In this document: one piece after another, positions 33,355-45,200 of the stretch | Numbering within the stretch: position 1 is the stretch's first letter | Layout of the letters: the number at the start of each line of letters is the position of its first letter | Assembly (NCBI GenBank): GCA_017979445.1 | Contig: CM030711.1 | Coordinates: forward strand, 45,307,560-45,371,559 | Length of the DNA: 64,000 nucleotides | From: Akebia trifoliata | Lineage: Eukaryota > Streptophyta > Magnoliopsida > Ranunculales > Lardizabalaceae | Direction of reading: 5' to 3' | Translations under genes and position numbers: made by a program | The notes under the pieces: generated by a model | The model's input: the letters and a program-made list of their open reading frames with translations, nothing else | Told to the model about the DNA's origin: nothing | The model's database searches: none

Positions 33355-34800
33355 TAGAGTTCACTTGTGCCGTAGGCACGAGCATCTTCTCTCTGAGTTA
33401 AGGGGGTAAAAGTGAAAAAAATAAAATTGGAGTAGGTAATGGCAATTTTAACACGTCCTGTATACATGACTTGAAAATGATATTAAATTAGTGGGTATGG
33501 GTCAAGTCTAGTTGGGTTTGGATATTATTGAATATTTTATAGGTTAAATGATTAAAATATGAAAAATAATAAAGTAGGTTAAAAGAGAAAATATAGTAAA
33601 ATTCTATGGGATGAAGTGTAAAAAAAATAAAGTGGGTCTCATAAAATTATAGAGGGTTATGGGCATAAAAGTAAAAAAACAAATAAAATTAAAAGGGTAT
33701 TATTAAAGGATTTTGATGTTAAAGGAGTAAAAAAATGAAAAATAATAAAATAGAATAAAATGGGTAAAAGATGAAATATAATAAAATTAGATGGTGGTAA
33801 AGAAAAAAAAATAATAAAGTGGTAAAATGAGTCTCACACAAAGATTTATGTCTTACAATTGTACGAGCTTAATTGTGTTTTATTATATAGACTAGAGTTC
33901 ACCCATGCCTACGATACAGGCATCCTGTCTTGGATCAAGGAGGTAAAGCGAAAAAAATAAAATTGAGGGGTATTATTATAAAAAATTGATATTAAAAAAG
34001 TAAAAGATGAAAAACAATAAAATGAATTAAATGGGTAAAAGATGAAATATAGTAAAATTAGGGGAGGTAAAGCCTAAATGTACTAAAATGAGTCCTAAGA
34101 ATCTATAACTTGATAGAATGGGTATTATGAAAAACTTTTGAGATTAAAGAGGTAAAAGAGACATAGTAAAATTAAAGGAGGAAGCATCTTTTTTGAATTA
34201 AGGGGATAAAAGTGGAATAAACAGGGTTGGAGGGGTAGTATTAAAAAATCGAGGAGGCGAATTAAAATGGTATATGAGAAAATATTGTAAAGTTAAAAGA
34301 GTGTAGAATAAAATAAATAAAGTGGGTCTCATGAAATTATAGCTTGATGGAAGGTTTAACTCAAAATTATTATAAAAAATTTGAGATTAAGAGGTAAAAG
34401 ATAAAAACAATAAAGTGGATTAAAAGAGTAAAAGAGAAAATATAGTAAAATTAGAGGAAGTGAAGAATAAATGAAATAAAGTGGGTCATAATAAATATAG
34501 TTTAATGAAAGATGTATTATTAAAAAAGATGAGTTAAACAGACAAAAGATGAAAATAATAAAGTAGATTAAATGATAAAAGAGAAAATATAGTAAAGTTA
34601 GAGGGGCATCCTCTTTATGGTTAAGGGGGTAAAAGTGAAAAAATATAGTTGGAAGGGTATTATTTAAAAAATTGAAATTAAAGAAGTAAAAGATGAAAAT
34701 AATATAGCGGATTAAAGGGAAGAGAAAATATAATAAAATTAGAGGAGGTGAAAAATAAAGGAAATAAAGTGATTTAACCCTTAAAATTGTAGATGATGGG
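33355..34800. repeat. Degenerate purine-rich repeat field
   Basis: Variants of GTAAAAGATGAAA, TATAGTAAAATTAGAGG and AAATAAAGTGGGTC recur every 100-150 bp with indels. Two entry points carry an imperfect palindrome (CTTGTGCCGTAGGCACGAG at about 33363; CCATGCCTACGATACAGGCA at about 33903), followed by CATCTTCTCTCT or CATCCTGTCTT. Related sequence appears at about 57400-57500 and 58260-58390. It may be several nested copies of one non-autonomous element. Confidence 0.6.
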
Positions 34801-34987
34801 ATTGGATTTGTCTTTCACAACATTGTAGTTGATTGGACTTTGTATCACACACAATTGTTTCGACTCAATTGTTATATTATGTAAATATCTATTTGTAAAT
34901 AATACATACATATTAAATGCACCGGCAGGTTGGGTTGGATCTCGTTAGCGCATTAGCCCAATCTGAATTTACTGGGTTAAAAAGTTA

Positions 34988-35883
34988 GGAAAATTACTTA
35001 ATAGACCCTATGTGGGAGGGATTTCTTTCTAAATAGTCCTAAACTTCTGGACGGTATCTTGATAATCAATTTAGTAAACTTTTACTATCTTAATGGTCCC
35101 TCACTCTGAGCTACCTTGCATGCTTTTCAAACTTAACACTACTATCTATGAATGAGGCCCTAGAGACCAGCCCCCTCAACTCCACTTACTCGCAAAACCT
35201 CGGTTCCATTCACAATTTCACATTCTTTGGGTCATCAACATCTATTGGGATTCATTTCGACGATTTTTATTTATAGAGAATGATATACTCCTAATTTTGA
35301 ACATTTGGATGTATTTTTTTTATATATCAAATTAGACAATTTGTAACAAAAAATGATGAATAAAATTTTGTTGCAAAGTTTGATCCAAAGTGTTTGTTTT
35401 GTAATTTTAATAAATGCATTTTGAGAAGATCCATCTAGTGTCGATGTTAAAAATATTGATCTTGCCAATAAAAAATGTTGATATCGATGTTGCAAATATG
35501 ATTTGGAGGTTTTTTTTTTTTTTCCAACCTTAACATTGGATAGATCTTCTAAAAATATTCAAATATATTATAGTGGTCAAATGAACACTCTGATCAAACG
35601 TTACAACTAAACATTCACAAAATTAAATCCCAATTTTATTTGTCATTTTTGTTGGAAACTATTAAAATAGTTTGAAAAATACATCTAAAATTTCAAAATT
35701 AGGAATATATCATTCTCCATTAAAAACCATTGGAATGAATTGCAGTCAGTGTCGAAAAACCTAAGAATGCGTAGAAGATGAGAAAAGGGCAAGTTAGGTA
35801 TTCCAAAAAGTATTACAAGGGGAGTCAGTCAGGGACTATTTAGAAAGAAATCCCTTCCATAGGATCTATTAAGTAATTTTTCC
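34988..35883. mobile_element. Fold-back DNA transposon of about 0.9 kb, non-autonomous
   Basis: The outer about 50 bp are near-perfect inverted repeats: GGAAAATTACTTAATAGACC on the left, GGAAAAATTACTTAATAGAT on the reverse complement of the right, both continuing through GGGATTTCTTTCTAAATAGT. Mirror pairing resumes inside (GAGAATGATATACTCCTAAT against ATTAGGAATATATCATTCTC), so the arms may span most of the element. No transposase ORF. No clear target duplication in the immediate flanks (AAAAAGTTA and ACAAATCTA). Superfamily uncertain; the long arms suggest a fold-back or Mutator-type element. Confidence 0.85.
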
Positions 35884-36214
35884 ACAAATCTAAACCCTAC
35901 TTTTGCAGGCTCAATATAAGGCCCTAACCTTTCTTTTTAAAACGGGACGGGCCGAATATTGGGCTAATGGGCTAAATTGACAAACCTACTCAATTCTTTG
36001 GAAAGTGTCCAGAATCTAAGAATAAAAATGTCCGCCATTAAAAGTACAATGGAAGCTCTGGAGTCTGGGGTTTTATATTTGTTTTTTTTTTTTTTTTTGT
36101 AGGTGTTTCTGTCTAGAGTTTGAATATTGTTATTTGGTGTGGTTCAATTAATTGGTAACTTACAAAGAAAACTGCAAAATTTTGGTTGAAACTTGAAACA
36201 GCACACAGTCGAAG

Positions 36215-39200
36215 ATGGTTAGTAATTCAATTACTTTTATGGGTAAATTAGGGTTTTATCTGCAATTTCTTAAGATGACTGCAATTGCTTTGATGGGTTA
36301 ATTAGGGTTTTATCTGTTTCAGTTCTCCATTGCTGCCATCAATGACACAGACTCCAAAAATCAGTGGGAGCCTTTGGCCCCTACCAAGGAAGCTCAGGTA
36401 CTCTTTGGCCCTTTTTTTTCTTCTTCTGGGGTTAAAATTCTAAGTTAGTTCTTGATTCAATTTAATTCTTGCTATGTAATTATTAGGAAATTCGTGCAAG
36501 TATTGGGTTAGTTTCCTTTGGTCTGGAACACTAGCAATCATGATTTTTTATACTAAATCATGGATTGATTTTATACTGGTTATTGTTGAACCTAGGGTTA
36601 GATTGATAGAAACTTTGATGTTGAGTTCTTGGAAATTGGAATTGCGATTTGAAAGGTAACAGTTCGACTGAAGAACCATGATGTAGGACTCTACTAATTC
36701 AGTAATTTTTAAATACAGAGACCTTTGCCTTTTAGCCCAAATGCTGGCTTTTAGATCCGTAGAACAAAAATCTAGAATGAAATAATTCCATGCTAGAATG
36801 AGGAATTTGTTGTGATGGGTGTTGTAAATTGCAGTGTATAATTGAAGATATAATAAATTAGAGAAAGGTTAAAAGACCCAAAATACAGAGGAGAGGGCTA
36901 AAGCCTCTCTTAGCCTGACAACAATAATACAATTAATTTTTTTTATTTATGAGAGATTGGTACTCTTCTCCCATCCAAAAAACCAAAATTTCAAAGCCAA
37001 CCCCTAATGGAGTTAATCATTTTCAAGGAAAACACCACTCGTTTGGTCTACACAATCATATTATCAACACTGACTTTGCCTTTATTTCATTCCTTTCATA
37101 TGCTCCAAACAATTAGCATGTGGTAGCCCCTTTCCAATGAAATGGACCAATAGGAGAAAATGCTTCAAAACTCCGTAATTCAAAGGTCAAATACATCAGA
37201 TAGACTATTTCGATGGGTGTCAAATAATTGAAAGAAAATCTTGCATGCTGTCTTCATTGAATTAAGAAATCAGTACAATCTTATTGGTATCTTTATTTTT
37301 ATTTTTTTTGTAAGTATAAATTTATTTCAAGCAAAAAATAATGTACAGAAGGCAGTTGAGTTGACCGACCTAAGATACAGAGAGAGAAAGAAACTAGCTG
37401 GAGCACACAGACTCCTACCTAAAAACAAACTCTTCAAAAAATACGCCCTTAAATAATTGAGCATACTTGGTTTATTTTTTTGGAGTAATCTTATTGGTAT
37501 CTTTGCATAATTCACATCTACTAGGAACAAAGAGTCCTCTAATTCTCAAGTGATCTAGTGTCAAAATCTTATTAAGAATTGTTTTCCAAATAAATAATGC
37601 CACTTTGGATGGGCAGGCTATCCCCGTACTGTTTTGGTTGGAAAAAAACACAATCACTAATTAGTTATTCCTAGTGGAACAGCCTTCTCACTGATAATAT
37701 TACCCCATAGAATGAATGGACTATAAATTTTCCTTTGGAATTCCAAGCTCTCTTATTGGCCTCAGACTCTCGGTGGATAAATCTCCGCCGTGCTTGGTCT
37801 ATCCAGAAGAGAAGCGAAGAATCTGTCACATAAATTTTTGATATTCCTCTTTAGTCCCAAATTCAACGATACCCTTCTTTTATCCCTCACCAAACATTGA
37901 CACTAACTTCATTGGATCTAGAAACTGTATAAATGGATAGAAAATTAACTCTCAATTTACTATCCAATACCATTTTTTTTATAAGTACTATCCAATACCA
38001 GTTATCATTTGAAAGGAACACCTAATCCCCATTACCCACCTTAAAGAGGATACTAGAGTTGAATGACTCAAAACACTTTTAAGATAATTTTCCACAAATA
38101 TCTCCAATGGGAAGTCTATGGGAACATGGAATTCTAACTCCCGATAGCAAGTTGCTCATCTACTTCTCCATTATATATGCTATGGACATGGGAATGATAA
38201 GAAGTAAATGGCTGGGCTCAATAAAGTTCTTTTTATTAAGGTAACCTTACCTTCTATGTTTTAATGATCTTATTCCAAGATGCATCTCTTCTATTGAATC
38301 TTAATATCGATCCCAAATAACTTTGGATCTGTAGTTAGTGCAGAGACAAAGCCTAGGTTATGATGTTAGGAGCTGACCAATATTGCATCCATGTCTGATT
38401 GCCAAGCCCCTCACATCACCCACCTTCCCAACCCTAATAACATGACTCATCGCTTGATTTATGCGAAGAAAGGAAATTTCTTCAAGCAAAAGAACATAAC
38501 TCAAGTAATTAGGCTGGTCATACGAAGTCTTTATGAAGAAATTAATTTCATCTGCAATTTTAGATAAGCATAGGTTTACTTTGCTTTCCAATCCTAAACC
38601 TTTAGTCAACCCTTCCTCCAAAACCTTGAATAGCATTCTTACTAATGTTTCTATCCATAAGATGAATAAGAATGGAGAAGTCAATCTCTTTATCTTAGTC
38701 ATTTCAAGCTTTTGAAGGTTACATGAGACATATTAACCAAGATCGAGAAGCATACTACCAAGATACAAGGGGTATAACTGTGGTTAACTTTTGCTTTTTG
38801 TGTAAATCACGCGCGGGATTGGTCGACCATGTATTTATCCATTGTCCTTTTGTTAACGAGGTTTTGGTTTGTTTTCTATTGTTATTCAAAATTTCTTGGT
38901 GATTCCATATTCTGTATTAGCTCTTTTTCAAAGCTAACATCTGGAAGTAATGTGTATCAAAAGAAGAATCTTGTGGTTGATGACCACTTTTTCCATTTAT
39001 TGAGGTATTTGGATGGAGCAAAATAGTAGGGTTTTTGAAGAGAAAGAGCACTCCTTGGTCGAGGTCATTATGATTATTGGGGTTTTTGGAAGAGAAAGTG
39101 CAAAATAGTAGAGTTATTGGATGTGATGCCCCAGGCTCACAACAGTATGATATTGTCCGCTTTGTGCCGAAGCCCGCATGACTTTAAAACGCATCATACC

Positions 39201-42200
39201 ATATAGGGTCTAGGTTTTCCTTATAGCCTAGGTTTTGAACGTTCTCTTGTCTGATATGGGACTAAGTTTCACACTCCTCCCTGCTATTCCACCCAGTAAC
39301 GTGATGGCTCCATTTCGACCCCTTGGTCTTCGTAACCTTTTCCGGTCTCCGTAACCTTTTCCACGTCTAGCCAGTGACATATCAACAAGGCCGTGACAAC
39401 CTCCTTATCAAACATGAAGATTCGTCCTCGGCTCTCATATCATTTGTGACGTCCCAGGCCCACAACAATATGATATTATCCGTTTTGCGCTGAAAAACCG
39501 CACGGCTTTAAAACGCGTCATACCATATAGGGTCTAGTTTGTCTTTATAGCTTAGGTTCTGAACGTTCCCCTGTCTAACGTAGACTAAGTATTTCGACCC
39601 CGCGATGTGACGGCTCCATTTCGACCCCTTGGTCTCCGCAACCCTTTCTACGTCCAGTTAGTGGCGCACTGGCGAGGCCATGACATTGGGACTTATATTC
39701 TACTGGAACAAAAACCTTTGAGGAATTTAGAGAAGTACTTTTTGATGATTTTATGTTCAAGTGGGATTTATCACGTGTTGCATCTGGGTGGACCGCTAGG
39801 CATCCCTTTTCCTTCTCTCTTCGTTTAATATATTCATCTTTGCTTATAAGAAAAAAAGGCATGCGAGAGAGAACCTCATGAGAAAAAGAGAACATCAAGG
39901 TATTAACTCCTTCTAGTTGAACATTAGATCTTCAATTTGATTTCATGTAGAAAATTAATGTATTAACACTTTCCAGTTGAACATTTGCTCTTCAAATTAG
40001 ATTTCATGTATTTTTCTCCTTCAAATGAAGTGTTGGAGTTTCGATCCAACCAATATTTGTTGGGAGTTAAGCCTTTATGGATCCTACATCACCAAATATC
40101 AAATCATCCCTTCTCCTTATATAAAAAGTTAAAGCGGTCCCTATCCATTTCAAAATAACACTAGAGCATTTTGAAATGTTTTTTTATCAATTTCAAAATT
40201 TTATTTAGTATGATTTTGATCATGGGTTAATTGTGGCCATTATCTATGTGAACTAATGATGAACTGCCAAATCTCATCGAACCTAGATTAGAAATGGGCA
40301 ATATCTGTTTTAGAAGCTGATTCTGTAAGTTGGTTTTCTTTCCATGATTTCAATGGTCTTGAAGTTCTATAATATTCTTCAATTGATGCCATCCTTTTTT
40401 GGTTATTTTAGGAATTTCATCTTTCTCAAACTTATCATGAAGGGCTTCTTAAGCTAGAAGCTAAAGAATACTCAGAGGCTCGTGGACTCTTAGAAGCTGT
40501 CCTAAAGGATCCTTTAATATCTAGTGCTCAGGTCCTACTAGATCCAAGGGAATTTCAGATGCTTGTGTGAACATGTTCCATTTTTGTAAATTTTTTCCTT
40601 ACTGGTTTGTTGTTGTTTCATTTTAGGTGGATGGGAGTGCTAGTGATGGTCATTTGTTACAGCTGAGGTTAGAAATTTGAAGCACCTTTTCTTATTTAAT
40701 TTGTAGTCCTTTTCACACTTCTTTAGAATCTAATATATTGTTGTTGGAAGCTTCACCGATAAAACTCTTTTTGAGTTAATATTAGTACCAGTCATGATCA
40801 TGACAAATATCTCAAACGATTGAATAATCACCAGCTTCTCTATGAAATTCTGAGTTGATGGTGTTGGCTCGTTAATCTTTTCAAAAGGGTTATAAGATAT
40901 TTATAGTTGACATTTGATTAGTTTATTCTACTATACATTACCCATGGTTCATCCCAAATATTGGGAATTGGGAAGGGATAAGCAAACTATGCAATGGACA
41001 ATTTTGTTTTCACAAGTATTTCACCTGAATGCATTGGTCTATGTCAATTGTATTCCAGATGCTTAGCTGAGATACACATCATAGCTGTAGTTTGGTTGTG
41101 TAGGCTATTGATATAATCATCTCCTACATTTAACACACCATGTGTTATATGTGGCTAATATATGATTTGACCATAGGAACTTCAAGATCTACTTAAGATT
41201 TGTCTAATTAAGGTAACTAATTCATTAGTGTTGTAACCAAGTTTTTTTAATTTCTCTGATTATGGGATTCAACTCATATAGAGACACAGTGTCAATAATT
41301 GATCACGTTACCATGTCTTTTAAAAGCACATTGAAAAAACTTATCCATTCTCATCAAACTGATGCTTTGCACCAAATTTCTGAATTTTCTTTATTGGTCC
41401 ATGTAATTTGAAACAGATGATTTTTTTTACGGCCAAGTGAAGCAGATGATTGTTTAACAACCAAAAACTACATTCCATTATATCAAGGAATTCTTTTATA
41501 GTAATCATTGTTTTAATTTTCCCCTTTTCGTCATTCTTTATAATTTCTGCAGTTCTATAATATCTACAGGTTCTTGGCATTGAAGAATCTTGCCACTGTT
41601 TTTCTTCTACAAGGTTCTATGCATTATAAAAGTGCTCTACATTGTTATCTGCAAGCTGTAGAGATCGATACTAAAGATTCTGTTATCTGGAACAAATTGG
41701 GAACTTTATCATGTTCGATGGGCTTATTGAGTATTGCACGCTGGGCATTTGAGCAAGGGTTATTTTGCAGCCCAAACAATTGTAAGGGTTTATATAATGC
41801 CTTTAAGTTTGTTATTTGGATACCTCACATCTATTAGTGCTTTAGTGATGGCAATCTATGCTCTCATTCGTATCTTCTTTTTTTCTCTTATTGTCTGATC
41901 TACGCACCATACATGTGTCATAATTCTGACCTTTTTCTTTTTGGAATTGGATGCAGGGAACTGCATGGAGAAACTCTTGGAAGTACTTATTGCTATTCGC
42001 GATGAGGTTGCCTGTCTTTCTGTGGCAGAGTTGATCTTAAGGCACTGGCCATCACATTCCCGTGCTTTACACGTAAAAATTACCATTCAAGAGTCAGAAC
42101 CAATTCCATTTGCACCAAGAGGTATAGATAAACTGGAACCTAAGCATATCCGGCTGAAGTTTCTTGACAAGAGAAAGAGAACAGATGAGATAATAGATGA

Positions 42201-45200
42201 GGGCATTGCATCAAAAAGGCTAAATCAGACCATCGAACTGCACCTTACAGAAGCTTCTTGGGCAGCTCTTGCAGATGCAATCCTGGGAATCTTACTTGAA
42301 GTGGGTGGGAGGGGTTGTGAGACACGGGATGGACTCGGTCAAGATGATCCAGTAAATGATAAGCTGGGTTTAAAAGATGCTAAGGTTCCTGTAGGGAACA
42401 CAAATGTACAAGTAGACAGCAATTACAATGACACATTGGATAGAAGCGGGGACTTCAGACTAAGCATACACTTGCCTTCCAGTTCAGAAATTATCAAGGG
42501 ATCTGTGGAACGGAAAGGTTCGAGTATCATTCTAGCTGGTGAAAACATGCCTCTCAGTGATCACAACATCGAAAAAGTAAGTATTGCGAAGGAAAAGGAA
42601 TCCTGTATTGATGAAGAACATCCACATGAAAGACGAAGTACTCGGCTCAGAAGTCGTAAACCCGGGAAAGAAGAATTGGACTTCACTACCAGTAAGGATT
42701 TGGCAAAAGTCGTCATTCAATTTCTAGAACCTTTTATTGTTTTTAGGTCTGGAACCAAATATTCTGATCTTGTTATGGAAAATTCTTTGGATACTGAACA
42801 TAATGAAGTTATGAGGTTTGTTATTGGATTATCAAAGAATTATGGTGCTTACCATGTCGGTCACTTGCTTTTAGAAGAGGTCGCATGTAGAGGCCTTCCA
42901 TATCAGGAAGCCTTTGTCAAATTCCTGGAGTTGGAGAAATTGACTAGACACTCCGGTTGGGACAGAACAATTGATTGTAGCCTTTTTCTTGCTGAACTGT
43001 ACTATGACATTGGTGTACGCTCAGCCAATGAGTCCAAGCGGTCAGAGTTCTTGTCTGAGGCATCCTATCATCTTTGTAAAGTCATTGAGTTGGTAGCTTT
43101 GGATTCTCCTGTTTGCTGGAATGGTCTAAATTATCTCGATAGCGATTCAAGGATGAGCACTTACATGAATGATATTAATAAAAGCAATGCAAGTCCGGAG
43201 TGCATGTCTGGCAATGAAGATGTCTCATCAACTAATAATTCTCAAGATACTGATGAGTCTGTTTGTCAAGATGTGCTTTTGGACAATTCTATCTTAACAA
43301 GTAAAAGTTCCTTTTGGGTCCGCTTTTTTTGGTTAAGTGGCCGTTTATCGATTGTGGCTGGTGAAGAAGCAAAAGCTTATGAAAAATTGTGTATATCCTT
43401 ATCACTTTTGAGAAATAACAAAAAAATGAATGGTCCTTTAGGTTCCGTTCCTCTGCTTCATTGCAAGCTTATGAAGGAGTTAACTATTGAAAGAGTTTTG
43501 CATGAAATTCACTTATTGAAAGTTGATTTCTTACTAAAGAAGACTATCGGTGAGATGATTGAGAAAGAAATGTATTTGGATTGTGTGAACTTGCTTTCTC
43601 CACTTCTGCTGTCCACTAAAGAAGTGTATCTCGACTTATTACCTGGTGTATGTAAAGAAAAAGAAGGTGAAGGGGTTACATCTATTGAATTATTAGCACT
43701 AGACATTTTAGCCACCTCATGTGAAAAGGCAAAACCGATGGATATTGAAGCATATTTGAATTGTCACCGGCGGAAGCTGCAAATACTCACAGTTGTGGCT
43801 GGTTTGACAGAATGTACAGGTTTAGGTAAGGCCTTCAACAAGAAATCCTTGCCAAAACCAAGTTCAGCTTCTGAATTGGAAACCGTTGAATGTATAGACC
43901 ACAACTGGAATCATTTGGTTGCAGAGGAAATTAAGGCAATATCCCTATGTGCATCGCAAGTGAAGAATTTCATTGATCAGTGTGGGAGCTCTGTAAGTTT
44001 TGATGTTTTTCAGGAGTTTATTGTTATTACATCTGTAATCCTTCATCCAAATGCTTTTAGAATCTAACAGCATTATTAGAACACGAGGTGATCCATTCTC
44101 TATGGAGGGTGTGATTGCTATCGCTACTAAATCCTTCCTACAGTTGCTATATCAGAGTATTGCTCAAAGGTCTCAGGAACAATTAATGTCCGAATATAAG
44201 AATAGTATAGTAGATAACGCTGAATTCATAGCTATATGTTGAAGAATAGTCATCCAATTCTTCAAATCCATTGTTTTAGATGATTAAAGTTGAAGTTATA
44301 TACTCCATTTCTTTTGGAATTTAACAGCACAATGATCAAACAAGGTGAAGGCTGCCCAAGACAAGGGGTGTTGATTACCTCACTGCTGAATTCTAACTCA
44401 GTTGCTATGTTAGAGTATAGCTCAAAGTCTAGACAATAATTAATGCCCCCCAAACACACACATGTAAGAATATTATATTAGACAACACCGATTTGTATCT
44501 GTCTGTGCGAAAGGGTCATCCAATTCTTGAAGTCTCATGTGTTGAATGTTTAAATGTCAAATTATGTACTCAAAAAGTCTAAATATCTCAAGTGAAACTC
44601 TGGTTATTTAATTGTATATGTGATTTACATTCCATGTTCCATTCATTTATATGGTTTTTATTGGTCCCACAAGCTGTTATTAAGTGCTTCTAAATGTGTC
44701 TTGTGTGTCTTGTCATGCTTCCAGGATGGCTTTAGTGTCCCTGTGAACTGTATTGGTGATATTCAATTCTTGAAGTCTCATGTGTTGAATGTTTAAATGT
44801 CAAATTATATACTCAAAAAGTCTAAATATCTCAAGTGAAACTCTGGTTATTTAATTGTATATGTGAGATATAGTTGTTGATTAACATTCCATGTTCCATT
44901 CATTTATATGGTTTTTATTGGTCCCGCAAGCTGTTATTAAGTGCTTCTAAATGTGTCTTGTCATGCTTCCAGGATGGCTTAAGTGTCCCTGTGAACTGTA
45001 TTGGTGATATTCAAGCTTTGCTCTTGACAGTTATGTGTAATATCGTTAGCATATTCCTCTGTAAGAAATCTTCTGGATTAGGAACTGCATTCCAAACCGA
45101 ACAACTGGAAAGCCGCTGCTTTGTAGATGCCACCATTGTGTTCTGCAAACTTCAACACCTCAACCAATCTGTACCTGTTAAAACTCAAGTGAGCCCTATC

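Larger units (their letters stand above)
32191..36214. other. Intergenic region between hydrolase and CABIN1 homologue
   Basis: About 4 kb between two plus-strand genes. It holds the hydrolase 3' UTR, a degenerate AT/purine-rich repeat field (33355-34800), a 0.9-kb fold-back element (34988-35883), and then about 330 bp that should include the CABIN1 promoter and leader. No coding sequence is supported. Confidence 0.65.
36398..40411. other. 4-kb intron 2 of the CABIN1 homologue
   Basis: Contains an antisense L1 relic (37290-38710), a sense L1 relic (38780-39110) and a TRIM (39122-39685). The remainder (36398-37290, 39690-40411) is AT-rich with nothing recognised. Confidence 0.8.

Noticed and set aside
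43993..44067. Read-through of the long CABIN1 exon to the stop at 44065
   Set aside because: A strong donor (TCT|GTAAGT) at 43992 and conserved sequence resuming at 44973 show this is intron.
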